Assembly: GCA_033032175.1 (NCBI GenBank) | Contig: CM065328.1 | Span: 7,564,690 to 7,628,689 of the forward strand | Source: Saturnia japonica | Lineage: Eukaryota; Arthropoda; Insecta; Lepidoptera; Saturniidae | Reading direction: 5' to 3' | Length of the DNA stretch: 64,000 nt | In this document: piece by piece, positions 11,631 through 21,404 of the stretch | Position numbering within the stretch: the stretch's first letter is position 1 | Layout: every line of letters begins with the position of its first letter | Translations under genes and position numbers: made by a program | Notes under the pieces: generated by a model | Database searches by the model: none | What the model was told of the DNA's origin: nothing | What the model saw: only the letters and a program-made list of their open reading frames with translations

Positions 11631-13135
11631 ATGAAAATAGTAAGACAACAAAATTAAGAGTTGTATTTAATGGCAGCATGAAAACAAAAAATAGAAAATC
11701 TCTCAATGATATGATGTTAAACGGTCCGGTAGTACAAAAGGAGTTGTTTGACATACTCATTTTATTTAGAACCTATCGCTTTACACTACTGGCTGATATT
11801 GAGAAAATGTTTCGTCAAGTCTATTTGAATTCTAGTCAAAAAGGTTTAATTAACATCTTATGGCGTGATGACCCAAGCAAACCCATTTCTTGTTTACAGT
11901 TACAAACTGTTACTTATGGTTTGAAGGCTTCTAACTACTTAAGCACTAGGTGTCTTCTAGAACTGGCACATAGATATAAAGATAAATATCCACTTGCTGC
12001 CCAGGTTATAATAGAAAATACTTATGTCGATGATGTTATTGCTGGTGCTGATAATCTGGAACAGATTTATAACCTGAAAATACAGCTTATAGAATTAATG
12101 AATTTAGGAAGTTTTAAATTGCACAAATGGTGTTCTAATATTGATAAAGTTCTGGATGACATAGCTCCTAATCAGAAATTTTTTGATCAGATAGATATGA
12201 ATAAAGATAATGTAATTAAAACTTTAGGTCTTAAGTACAATGTACTTACAGACATGTTATCTTTTACTGCACCTAAGGAAAAACAAGATAAAACTTACAC
12301 TGGGAGAATAGTATTGAGCTTTATAGGGAAGATATTTGACCCACTAGGTATTATTGCTCCAGTTGTTGTGAAAGCTAAGCTTTTTATGCAGGAGCTATGG
12401 TCCTGTAAATTGACTTGGGACTCTCCATTGCCTTCAAAGCAATGTGAATATTGGGAGAAATTTATTAATGACTTGCAAAAAACGGGGACCATTGTAACAG
12501 CTAGGTCAATATGGATAAAAAATGTAGAGTCACAGGTTGAGTCAGTAGAGTTGATAGGCTATTGTGATGCATCACAAAAAGCCTTGGGCTGCTGCCTCTA
12601 TCTAAGGGTTTTTTATAAAGATGAGCGAGTAGATACAAATTTAATTTGTTCCAAATCGAAAGTGGCTCCGTTAAATAAGTCTGTTACTATTCCTAACTTA
12701 GAATTAAACAGTGCAGTACTTCTATCACAGTTAGCAAGTAGAGTCTTTACAATTTTGCAAAATAGATTTCAACTTAATGTAGTTCTATATTCTGACTCTC
12801 AGATAGTTTTATCCTGGCTAAGCTCTAGCTACTTAAAAACTACTAAGTATGTATCTACTAGAGTCATGAATATTAAAAATTTGACCAAAAACTTTAGCTG
12901 GAGTTATGTGAAGACTGCGGACAATCCTGCAGATTTGCTTTCGAGAGGAATGACCCCATCGAAACTGCAAGAAAACACCCTATGGTGGAAAGGTCCATAT
13001 TATTTAACTAGTTCTGTATATCAACACAATGTTGTTGACTATCAGTTTTCGATTGCTTCTTATACCTCGGCTGAAGACTCTAAAGTAGTGTCAGGCTGTA
13101 GCTGCAAAACAACTCATGGGATCTTTGCCACCTGA
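11603..13135 (+). pseudogene. BEL/Pao reverse transcriptase and RNase H (fragment)
   Basis: About 510 codons. RT copies the element RNA into DNA, and RNase H removes the RNA strand. Motifs seen: KLRVVFNGS (about residue 17), LLADIEKMFRQV (about 61, first catalytic Asp), TYVDDVIAG (about 141, the YVDD box typical of BEL/Pao), KTLGLKYN and FDPLGIIAPVV. The RNase H part shows GYCDASQKALG, LELNSAVLLSQLASRV, LYSDSQIVLSWL and DNPADLLSRG, which together carry the expected acidic residues. The last 25 or so residues run out of frame: a deletion removed the following zinc-binding part of integrase. The true start lies in the upstream fragment, since the two were one frame before the slip near 11605. 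Confidence 0.85.
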
Positions 13136-13799
13136 ACGCATTACACCTTCTAGACCATTTCAAATTACTGGCGTTGATTTTTGTGGACCGTTTGACATCA
13201 TAGTAGCCAGGATTAGGAAGCCAATGGTGAAAAAAGGTTATATAGCGCTCTTTGTTTGTTTCAGTACTAAAGCGGTACATATAGAATTAGTAAGTGATCT
13301 AACTACTGAGGCTTTCTTAGCAAGTCTTCAGAGATTTATTTCTAGGCGTGGAATGCCCACTCAAATATTTTGTGACAATGCAAAAACGTTCAAGGGTGCC
13401 TCAAATTGTTAAAAAAACCTATATAAGTTACATTCAGATAAATGTCATAGAGACACACTTGAACATTTTTGTACTTCTAATTATATTAAGTTTAAATATA
13501 TACCCTCTTATTCACCAGAATTTGGTGGCCTCTGGGAGGCTGGTGTCAAAAGCATCAAGCACCATTTTAAAAGGGTCATAGGTAATGTTTGTTTAACTTT
13601 CGAAGAACTCTATACTGTAATTACTCAAATAGAATCAATATTAAACTCTAGGCCATTGTTACCTATGAGTAGTGATATATCTGATGTAACGTACTTGACT
13701 CCTGGTCATTTTTTGATAGGTGTACCTCTGACTAGTTATCCAGAGCTAGATCTAACACAACATAATATAAACCGTCTTAAATTTTGGAATCTAAATTAA
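13116..13799 (+). pseudogene. BEL/Pao integrase catalytic core, interrupted by a stop
   Basis: In one frame from 13116 the sequence reads GSLPPERITPSRPFQITGVD (first catalytic Asp), KAVHIELVSDLTTEAFLASL and FCDNAKTF (second Asp). A TAA at 13410-13412 follows, after which the same frame continues to SPEFGGLWEAGVKS (catalytic Glu, about 13512-13553) and LNSRPLLPM, ending at 13797-13799. All three DDE positions are present, but the stop separates the last from the first two. The N-terminal H2C2 zinc-binding domain that normally precedes this block is missing: the break falls near 13095-13115, directly against the end of the RNase H region. Confidence 0.8.
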
Positions 13800-14071
13800 A
13801 ACAAGACTTTTGGAGAGTTTGGTCAAAAGATTACTTGTCACAACTCCAAAACCGACCTAAGTGGAAGTATGAAAATGAAAATATTAAAAATGGTGATTTG
13901 GTTATTGTCAAAGTAAATAATGTTGCTCCATTATGTTGGCCCATGGGACGTATAATGGAAACCTACCCTGGCCCAGATGGAAAAGTTAGAGTGGCTAAAA
14001 TAAAGATGGGTCATAATGGTAAAGTGTATACTAGATCATATAAACATTTATGTCCATTGCCTTTAGAATAA
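13784..14071 (+). pseudogene. BEL/Pao integrase C-terminal extension (DUF5641-like)
   Basis: About 95 codons in a frame shifted relative to the integrase core. Visible features: FWRVWSKDYLSQLQNRPKW, GDLVIVKVNNVAPLCWPMGR, then a PGPDGKVRVAKIK and RSYKHLCPLP ending. This arrangement is the conserved C-terminal domain found in BEL/Pao polyproteins and probably contacts DNA or chromatin. The frameshift lies between about 13784 and 13797. The stop is about 80 bases before the probable LTR. Confidence 0.75.
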
Positions 14072-14149
14072 TTATAATTAAAAAATAATAACAATAATTT
14101 ATAAATTTATGTACTTTGCTTGTTCCCATTCAGGCCCTCGCCCAACTTA

Positions 14150-14423
14150 TGTTCAATACATAAATTGAACATAAAAAGTAATATGTAGATAAAAATATGT
14201 ATAACAACAATTTATATGTAAAATATTATGAGAATATTGAAACATTTAGTATAGTGTAGTTTTATAGTGACAACACTAGGTTGACTCACTTGGCAACACT
14301 AAATAGTAGACATATTGGTTTTTATGTTAAATTTGCAAGTGCATCCTTCATCATTCCTTTTTTGTATAAATAAGTTCAGTGACAATAAACACTGTTCAAA
14401 GTACTTTACTGTTTTATTTAACA
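14150..14423 (+). repeat. Probable 3' LTR of BEL/Pao element 1
   Basis: Begins TGTTCAATAC and ends TTTAACA, giving the TG...CA ends expected of an LTR. It contains TATAAATA at about 14365, a TCAGT initiator at 14376 and AATAAA at 14384-14389, consistent with promoter and polyadenylation roles. It follows directly after the last coding domain. No matching 5' LTR exists in this window and no clear polypurine tract is visible, so the exact start is tentative. Confidence 0.5.
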
Positions 14424-14930
14424 ATCTTAAATTAATATATATTATGTATAACAAATTTTCATGTGTCTAAATATTCTTATACGAGTTTTAATTCATTCTG
14501 TATAACCCTTAAAATATTGAGTATCTAAATATTTATCTTTAGTAGATACGTCATTACATCACAAAAATTTAAATTTCATATTTATTGTTCAGTACGTACT
14601 TTTGAATATGTGTTAATCATTCATCAATCTATAATGTATGTGTACTACTTGGTATACTAGATGGATTTGTTAGAGTAAGGTAATGAAATAAAATATGAGC
14701 TAGTATTTTATTTAAGTGTATAAAAAAAAAAACAATAATATTACGTTACGAATAGTTACTATTAAAAACATTTAAACAACGCTTTATTTGTTTATTATAT
14801 AGTATTTATTAAATTGTTGCAGATTTTTCGGCTTTAAATTAATATTATCGAGTCAAAATTATATCGTGCATTTAAGCAAATTTAAATTTGAAACAGAATA
14901 TTTAATTTTACATGAGATAGTAGCATGCTA
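14424..14930. other. Non-coding AT-rich stretch, no gene seen
   Basis: Nothing recognised. Confidence 0.55.
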
Positions 14931-15030
14931 AGCCTAGTGGAAGGTTAGTTCTCAAGTGCAGCTGCCGGAATACATCCATAGGCACTTGGCGATAGATTTT
15001 CTATTTTAGGGTGGTAGCTAGCCAGACAGG
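14931..15030 (-). repeat. Dispersed repeat family A, copy 3 (reverse)
   Basis: Contains TAGCATGCTAAGCCTAGTGG, TTCTCAAGTGCAGCTGCCGG and GTGGTAGCTAGCCAGACAGG, the reverse complements of family A blocks at 15975-16155, in the reversed order. Confidence 0.65.
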
Positions 15031-15034
15031 TATT

Positions 15035-15640
15035 GAAAAATACGCTACCACAAAACTATAGTTTCATTACAAAGTTTCCATACAATATCCTCTACCAGTG
15101 TCATCATTGTTTCAAATTTTATTATGGATAAAACGCTGTAATATTTTTATTATTACAATAATGAAGCATAAATTTAACTCTTAGTTTATAAGAATGAAAT
15201 CAATAAAAACGTTTCAAAACTACTGTAGAATCGTATTCGAAGGAATCGAAACATACAAAAGTTAAAACGAAATCGATTTGAAAAAAAAAAATGCGTTCGA
15301 TTGCACGAAGAGATTGGTTACGTTCACCGTGACATAGTCATTTCCATTTTCCGAGAGACCATACTGAGGTAGGATGACCACAAAGTATGGCAAAACATTG
15401 TCATATCAAGTGTTGAACGAACACACACAATATATTACTGTGTTTTACTGTGTGTGTGTGTGTGTACTATGTTGTAGGCAGTTTTGGAAAGACATAAAAT
15501 AATTTTAACTGTTATTTAACGCATTATTAGAGGATAATATTTATACTTTTTGTATATTTAAATATTTATTCTCGATATCTTATTATTTAAAACACTTTAA
15601 TTTCTCGCGTGCCAAAAACAAAATAGAATTATTCACTATT
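15035..15640. other. Non-coding stretch with a (GT)n microsatellite
   Basis: No gene. A (TG)n tract of about 17 bases lies at 15449-15465. The rest is unremarkable AT-rich sequence. Confidence 0.55.
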
Positions 15641-15835
15641 ATCTCTTCACGTTACCCATAAAGGACCCAATGTCGTAAGAAGGAGGGAACACACTGACCG
15701 GGAGCAGGTTCCATAGCTTCACGGCACGACAAAGATAAGTCATAGAGAACTTTTTAGTTCGTACCGAAATGGAAGGTTACCGTCAAACTGTGACCATATG
15801 GCTGAGAAGTACCGGTCAAACTAAATTCAAATCTT
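15640..15835 (-). pseudogene. LINE reverse-transcriptase protein, C-terminal fragment
   Basis: On the minus strand the frame starting near 15775 reads RTKKFSMTYLC, then VKLWNLLPVSVFPPSYDIGS, then F and the end of the fragment. An R(L)WN-LP core followed by a YD-GSF motif is the carboxy-terminal signature of many insect non-LTR retrotransposon ORF2 proteins (Jockey/CR1 group). Both ends are truncated, so the clade cannot be fixed. Confidence 0.6.
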
Positions 15836-15840
15836 GAAGG

Positions 15841-15955
15841 AATAATGGCTCAGCGGTAGCCTGTATGTACACCGCGACTATCGACGTGAGTTCGAATTTC
15901 TGCAATGAGCTGAGCTTTTGGTGAAGGAAAACATCTTGATGAAACCATAGCATGG
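15841..15955 (+). mobile_element. tRNA-derived SINE, 5' part
   Basis: TGGCTCAGCGGTAG (15847) resembles an RNA polymerase III A box, and GAGTTCGAATT (about 15889) a B box, about 40 bases apart. Then comes GTGAAGGAAAACATCTTGAT, which I recognise as part of a common lepidopteran SINE-like repeat. The element breaks off near 15955, where family A begins. Fold and boundaries are not proven. Confidence 0.5.
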
Positions 15956-15974
15956 TGATATTTTCTACTTTCCG

Positions 15975-16155
15975 TCTGGCTAGCTACCAATCTTCAAGTA
16001 AAAAATCGGCTGCCGAGCGCCTGTAAGTGTGTTCCGGCAGTTGCATTTGAGAACCAGTTTCTCCACTAGGCTTAACGTGTCATCATCTTGGGCCACATTG
16101 TCACTTAATATCAGGTGAGATTGTGGCCATCACGCTAAAACTATAAACGACAAAA
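15975..16155 (+). repeat. Dispersed repeat family A, copy 4 (longest)
   Basis: The fullest copy: TCTGGCTAGCTACCAATCTT, TGTGTTCCGGCAGTTGCATT, GAGAACCAGTTTCTCCACTA, GGGCCACATTGTCACTTAAT, CAGGTGAGATTGTGGCCATC and CACGCTAAAAC. It serves here as the reference for the other copies. Confidence 0.7.
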
Positions 16156-16221
16156 AAATATCAAGTTAAAATAATTTAGATTTATACGTTAATTTGTTTT
16201 TACACATTTAAAAAGAGTCAG

Positions 16222-16335
16222 TACAAATGAATTCACATTATTATCATAGATGTCATGTCACACTTGCGTCATGGAATGCGTGCGTTTTTACCTCAATTTT
16301 ACGTGCTACTAAACGCGCCAAAAAAAGTATTATTT
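16222..16335 (+). repeat. Dispersed repeat family D, copy 1
   Basis: AGTCAGTACAAATGAATTCA, then CATTATTATCAT, then TGTCATGTCACACTTGCG, CAATTTTACGTGCTACTAAA and CGCGCCAAAAAAAGTAT. Related blocks in the same order occur at 21335-21400 and 35628-35760, and reversed at 43995-44095. Confidence 0.65.
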
Positions 16336-16345
16336 AAAAACAATT

Positions 16346-16820
16346 ACTGTAACACCACCAATAATTATTATTAACCGCTAGATGTCACTATACGTTTTCT
16401 GCATCTCGTAAAGATCGAATTATCGCTTAGTCCTCAATAGAGAGCGCTACTGGTAGATTAGATGGCACTATCGTTGTTTCGACATAAAATAGTGACCTGA
16501 GCACCAGTGCCAAAAGTGGTCCTCGATCGGGGATCTTAGGGATTCCTCTTAGGACCTAGTACAACGCACGCTATACGCTTTCACCCTTGCTGAGACGTTT
16601 TAGTTTCGTAGTATTAGTTAATCAGTATTAACTATTATGCTTGTGTACTTCCACCTACGTTGGGATACACCGGTTTAGTACTGCGCTCACAAATACAAAT
16701 GCAAATGCGAGTACAAATGACACTTGATTTGTATCTCTCTCTCTCTGTCTACCAAATAAACCTATCTGACTTGAACCGTAGTTGTACTTTTTTCGCTTCC
16801 CGCCTCACCGCGGTAATTTT
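16346..16820 (+). repeat. Possible solo LTR (tentative)
   Basis: Starts TGTAACACCACC and contains CTAGATGTCACTATACG, GAGAGCGCTACTGG, AGATGGCACTATCG and, near the end, a TCTCTCTCTCTGTCTACC tract with AATAAA shortly after, then CCTATCTGACTTGAACCGTA. Promoter-like and polyadenylation-like text in a unit of about 470 bp, more GC-rich than its flanks, fits a solo LTR of a Gypsy-like element. I found no second copy, no confirmed terminal match and no target duplication. Confidence 0.3.
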
Positions 16821-16824
16821 ACTT

Positions 16825-17700
16825 TATGAAATTTATTAATATGGGTATGCTTTTAATAACCGACTCCAACAAGAGACTGGAGGTTACTCAATTCGTATGT
16901 ATATTTATTTTTATGGATGTTCATACCATAAATTCATTGTTTATGAACCGGTTTGGATGACTCTTTTTATGTTGGATAGGGGATGTCTCAAAGGCGGTCC
17001 CATTTTAATTTCATTGGCATTGTACCTTCAACTTCGAAGATACACATGGAAACTCTTATAAATCATTGAAGTTAGTTTTCGTATTTTGTTAAAACTGTCT
17101 TGTATAATTGAAAAGGCAAAATAACGTCTAAAGTTATTAAAATAAACTTGAAACTAAAAGGTTTTATTCATCATAATACTACTTACATTAATTAATAATA
17201 GACGAAAATTAAATACATACTAATGAAACTTTTCAGTTTAACAATAATTAATGTATTTCGAGCCGTCTTTGTATTATTTCTATTTTGTTTTAAATTATCT
17301 TCATTCGTTTCATTCAGAAATTAAATTTTAAAGTGAACAAAGGGTGGTTTTCTTATAATGCATATAAAATAGAGTAATTTATCATTCGATGAATACTATT
17401 TAATTAAAATAAATAAAGTACTCAAGTTTTCAAAATAATTTGTGGTAAATGTAATCTCTATATTTATAAAATTATGTTTATTTGTATATCGTTAAATTAA
17501 TTTTAAACCTTACAATAGTGTCAGTAAAATGTGTTCACATTTTCAACGCACCGAAATAAATAAAACTGAAAAAAAAATTATTTATATAGATGTATATGAA
17601 AATTCGTATCTCCTTTCTACTTCCCCATTCATTCCTTTCACCTTATCCCTTTAATAATTGATTTTCATACGCCATATAAGTAATCAATGATTGTTATTTC
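16825..17700. other. Non-coding AT-rich stretch, no gene seen
   Basis: Nothing recognised. Confidence 0.55.
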
Positions 17701-17704
17701 ATAT

Positions 17705-17880
17705 TTTCTAGTATACAAATGACGAATGGGAGATTTTGAACTGTCATGTGGTGATTTTTATTTTTATTTATAAGTTAATGCTATTTGTCCGTATAGTAAG
17801 TAATTTTGAAGGAACTTTATGTGAGGTAGTTTGCCTATAATTGTGCACAAAGGAAGTGAACTGGCTGAGTCTGCGGCTGT
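17705..17880 (+). repeat. Dispersed repeat family H, copy 1
   Basis: GAGGTAGTTTGCCTATAATT followed by GTGCACAAAGGAAGTGAAC matches GATGTAGTTTGCTTATCG then TGCACAAGTGAACTG at 23518-23550 and the equivalent at 46252-46280. Less extended than the other two copies. Confidence 0.5.
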
Positions 17881-17984
17881 GCTCGCGTGGTCTACAAAAC
17901 GATGTCGATCGCCCACACACGCGAAACGTGCTATCTCCGATCCCGGTTATTTTAAAGACAAAAATGCTTATTGGTAGCTGATCC

Positions 17985-18295
17985 TTCGAAGATAGAGATA
18001 TGGTTTTTCTGACTTTTTGTAGGTCTTTTTAATGTCTACATTAAATTCATATATCTCTTATGGCTTACTCAGCATAAGCCATTTAAGCGCTTGAATTGTT
18101 TCACCATGACCATTTTCTTTTTAACGTGGAACACTAGTTTAAAAAGAAGTAGCCTAAGTTACTCCTTATAATGTCAGCTATCTAACTGTGAAAGTTCTGT
18201 CAAAATTGGTCCAACCGTTTCGGAGATTACTTAGAACAAACAGATAGACAGATAGACATTTTTTTTTAAATTGGTCTTTTGTTATAAGTTCCGTG
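17985..18295 (+). repeat. Dispersed repeat, family E-like variant
   Basis: Has the GTCAAAATTGGTCCAACCG then CAGATAGACAGATAGACA pattern that characterises family E-type repeats, with different text further left. Probably a relative, not a true copy. Confidence 0.4.
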
Positions 18296-18299
18296 TATA

Positions 18300-19030
18300 C
18301 ACTATCATAAGCATTTAGTATAAAGCTATTATTTTGGCATTACAAACAGACACTTTAATTTTATTAATTGTATATGTATAGACAACTATTGTTATGAACA
18401 TTAACAGGCGAGAACCGTCTTGTTAGAGCTATTTTTCAAAATTACAAGAATAGTACGAAATTAAGATTAAGTATAAATTATTTATCGAAATGTCTGCCAA
18501 AGTAACCCAGTACTATAAAGATTAACATCTTTTTCCAAAATTGAAATTCCAATATTTATGGTCACCCTGCAGCACGGTAGGATGTGTGGGCAGCCTTTAT
18601 TATTTCCTGGTTGTTAGAGGTCAGTAATAAATCATCCCCCTCGATAAAAGCGTAAGCGATACACACTAGGAGTTATATGCTTCAACTTATTGTTTCATGG
18701 ACGGAATAAACTGTTTATTTGTTAGTCGTCTGTCCGCCTACGATTTTTTTTTCTTGAATGATTTACACATAGTTCTTAACCGTGTTGTATAGATAATTAT
18801 TTATTTTTACCACTCACGTTTTTTAATTTACTGAGGTAGTGTTACATTTCTATTATTTATAAATTATATCAATTTAGTTCAGTATGTATTGAACAATGCA
18901 TTGGATTAAAAGCTTAAATATTATAAATTCCTGGCACGTCAATAAAGAAGAAAATGGTGAAGTGAATGTGTCAAGAAATTGACAAATTACCATTGAACAA
19001 AAAAAAACAAGAAATTATAAAACGCAACCC
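18300..19030. other. Non-coding AT-rich stretch, no gene seen
   Basis: Nothing recognised. It lies directly upstream of the promoter-like signals at 19037. Confidence 0.5.
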
Positions 19031-19034
19031 TGCA

Positions 19035-19067
19035 CGCATAAATATCATAATAATATTAAGACAGTGC
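19035..19067 (+). promoter_or_regulatory. Candidate core promoter: TATA-like box and initiator
   Basis: CATAAATA at 19037-19044 lies about 25 bases upstream of ACAGTG at 19061-19066, which fits the arthropod initiator (TCAGT-like). The sequence changes from AT-rich to GC-rich right at this point. This spacing is what an insect RNA polymerase II promoter would have. No transcript evidence is available. Confidence 0.35.
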
Positions 19068-19171
19068 CAGCCGGTCGGCTTCGGGACAAACATTCGATAT
19101 CATTCGCGAGTGGTGTGAAAATAACCAAAAGAACAAGAACCGCGGCTGTGAAGAGTAGTGTTGAAACACCG
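19062..19171 (+). other. Candidate non-coding first exon of a host gene
   Basis: A stretch of about 110 bases with higher GC than its flanks, beginning at an initiator-like ACAGTG and ending at CACCG followed by GTGAGTT, a good 5' splice donor (19172-19177). It contains no ATG, as expected for a 5' untranslated exon. The exon would splice to something beyond this window or to an exon I cannot see. It matches no other sequence in the window, unlike most GC-rich pieces here. An alternative is the 5' end of an unrecognised transposon. Confidence 0.35.
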
Positions 19172-19399
19172 GTGAGTTCACCACCATCCAAAGTTCTCAT
19201 AAATTATTCTTCCTCATCTTCCTAAAATATTCAGTCCATTCTCATCTAACAAAATCAATACCATTTCTTGACCAGGTAGGGGAAATTTCTTTCGAGATTT
19301 CTCTGTAATTGGAGTAGCCCGACTGGTGAAGAACAATGGTTATTCGCAAATAATGTACATTTGGTGTAAATAACTTATGTAAGTCGATTCTTCAACATC

Positions 19400-19845
19400 G
19401 TCTATTTCACAATCTTTGAAGACAAGTTTTCAATCAGCTCCTCTTCCCGGTCATGGCCTATGGAGCGGAAACATAGACACTCACTGACGAACTGGCTGGA
19501 AAGGGTCGGAGTGTTTTGAAGGGCAGAACTAAAAATGATGTAATCAGACGGAGAACAAGGATTATCGACATCACACAAAGGATTAGCTTGCTGAAGTTGC
19601 ATTGGATTGCGGCATGTGCCGAAGAACTGATAACCAATGGGGTAGTCGAATTCTGGAGAGGACACCACGTTTAGGTAAATGAACTGTGGGACGCCCCTCT
19701 GCAAGATGGGAAGTAGATCTTTTTAGGGTAGTTGAATTCGATACATGCGAAAGACCGAACATCGAATCCAATGACGATCCTTGAGGAAGGCCGGAGGCCT
19801 ATGTCCAGCAATTGATAAATACAACCTGATGATGATGATGAACCA
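19400..19845 (+). pseudogene. RTE-type LINE relic, 3' end
   Basis: Decayed C-terminal coding sequence and 3' tail of an RTE-clade LINE. CTTCCCGGTCATGGCCTATG at 19443 corresponds to the LPVMTYG region of the copy at 50100. The fragment then runs through a GCGGAAACATAGACACTCA block, a block like the VGRPP-RW region near 19685-19715, and GGCCTATGTCCAGCA at about 19796. It ends with a (GAT)n tail at 19828-19842, as does the copy at 50514. Frames are broken throughout, and the 100-codon frame on the other strand is a shadow. Confidence 0.65.
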
Positions 19846-19849
19846 ATTT

Positions 19850-20255
19850 TACCATTTCATATAATGTAGGAACATTAATTGCAACCTACCCCTCTTTCTT
19901 ACACTAGCATTGCTACAACAATCACTATCTCTGCTTTATATTTTCACTGGCTGTTTCACCCGAGTTAATTTTATCCGACAAACATCGCGCCGCCAACGCA
20001 CCTGTATTATTTATCATAATTGGTCTTCCCATAAGTACAAATTATTAATTTTTCATTATATCCTAAACTATGTATCCAAATAACATACTATATAGGCCAA
20101 AATTTAACTTCATAAAATTGTCTTTATGAGGAAGTAACTATTGATCGTAAGGATTAATATGACATGCCTAAAAATAATGCTCATAAATCACTCTTTCATT
20201 TTCAACAAATCTTAGTTATAAAATACCTTATTGTGGCTTATGTCTAAAAGATAGG
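19850..20255. other. Non-coding stretch, no gene seen
   Basis: Nothing recognised. Confidence 0.5.
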
Positions 20256-20259
20256 CATA

Positions 20260-20567
20260 TTCTATCGCTGACTTTTTTTTAGATATACTAAGGAGCAATA
20301 TTTTTGTACAACATTGTATTTTTGTATCATTAAACATAACACCAGCACACGCGGATAAAGCCATTCGGGAGGGCCAAGACTTCCGACTTACGCAACAAAA
20401 ATCAATATTTACGGCTAGCTGAGAGCTGTAACCTAATGCTAGATAGCCTATACTATTCCTCGTATGTTTGACTATCATTCAATCCTACTAGTAGTTCCAG
20501 AGTTTAGCGTGTTTAAACAAACAAACAAAAAAACTTTTCCGCTTTATTATCTTAGTATAGATAGGTT
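20260..20567 (-). repeat. Degenerate Helitron-like element
   Basis: Read on the minus strand from about 20567, the text starts CTATACTAAGATAATAAAGC and continues with a GTTTGTTTGTTTAAACACGC, close to the start of the copies at 9510 and 56952. The remainder is diverged, and I could not identify its CTAG end. Left limit approximate. Confidence 0.4.
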
Positions 20568-20789
20568 AATATAATCTTAACTAAGGTATTAGTGTGGGCC
20601 TAGCTGAAAACCAGCGCTATAGCAAGATGCCATAGCACATGTGGAGCTAAGGTCCTTTTCGATGTTGAATGCGGCATTTGTTTTAAAATATTACAAATTA
20701 TTTATGTAATACTCCAATTATTGTAATTTTGCGTTTAAATTTCTAATAAATATGCTTTCTTTCTTTCACCCTATAAAAGATCGCAGCAA

Positions 20790-20955
20790 AATAACCTTGT
20801 GTTGTGTTCCTGCGGTGTTGGGTTTACAGAACTCCATGAGGAAAGGGACTTCAGGGTCGCTAGTGATAGCTCTGGTGCTATAAACGTCCATGGGTTACTA
20901 TAATAGTTTACCATCAGGCGAGCCGTACGCTTGTTTACCAAAAAGGAAAGAAAAT
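20790..20955 (+). repeat. Dispersed repeat family F (lepidopteran type)
   Basis: Contains AATAACCTTGTGTTGTGTTC, CTGCGGTGTTGGGTTTACAG, and TTTACCATCAGGCGAGCCGT followed by ACGCTTGTTTACC. This combination is familiar as a very common dispersed repeat in moth and butterfly genomes. A related tail is at 45770-45810. Confidence 0.6.
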
Positions 20956-21024
20956 TAGTTGTATAAATGGTGTAAATACTAAGACGACAATTGATAAAGG
21001 AGATTGAAAGAGGAATTAATGCCA

Positions 21025-21075
21025 CGTTATGCCGACCCTACTTAAGTGGGATAAGGGTATAAAGAAGAAATCTTT
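21025..21075 (+). repeat. LINE 3' end fragment
   Basis: TGCCGACCCTACTTAAGTGG followed by GATAAGGGTATAAAGAAGAA corresponds to the end of the LINE tail at 35545-35590 (GCGGACCCTACCTAGTGTGG then GATAAGGG). Only the last 50 bases of the element remain. Confidence 0.55.
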
Positions 21076-21334
21076 TAGTTAATTTCCACGTCCAGATCTA
21101 TACAGCATAAGAAATTAAAAATAATATAAGCCATGTAAAATGTCAATTACAAGTGATTTGTGAAAATTATTAAACATATTTTTGACCTAGTATAACAGAC
21201 ATAGTTATGAGATATATTTTAGAATCTTAATGTAATCTTTAGATTTAGAATCTTTATGTCTTTCATATTTTTCTCGATTTTGAGTACGAGTTATTTTTGA
21301 AGTGTAATAGATTAAATCTTTAAGAAAAGTCAGT

Positions 21335-21400
21335 ATAATGAATTCACATTATTATCATTAATGGCTGACTTCATCATGTTGTTGACACGCGGAATAAAAT
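21335..21400 (+). repeat. Dispersed repeat family D, copy 2 (partial)
   Basis: AGTCAGTATAATGAATTCAC, then ATTATTATCATTAATGGCTG and ACTTCATCATG. Ends before the CGCGCC part of the family. Confidence 0.6.
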
Positions 21401-21404
21401 ATTT

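Larger units (their letters stand above)
10757..14423 (+). mobile_element. BEL/Pao LTR retrotransposon, 5'-truncated and decayed (element 1)
   Basis: Contains, in the order typical of the BEL/Pao superfamily, a protease region, reverse transcriptase, RNase H, an integrase core and the C-terminal integrase extension, followed by one probable 3' LTR. Gag, the primer-binding site and the 5' LTR are absent: upstream sequence switches directly to repeat family C. The coding part is broken by a frameshift near 11605, an internal deletion near 13100, a stop at 13410-13412 and a frameshift near 13785. It cannot encode a working polyprotein. Base composition is similar to the surroundings, which fits an old resident copy. 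Confidence 0.85.

Noticed and set aside
13348..13581. 77-codon frame overlapping the integrase core
   Set aside because: It is in the wrong frame: the catalytic Glu block reads in the same frame as the upstream core, past a stop.
15841..15915. Functional tRNA gene
   Set aside because: A- and B-box-like text is present, but no convincing cloverleaf or anticodon arm was found and the following sequence is SINE-like.
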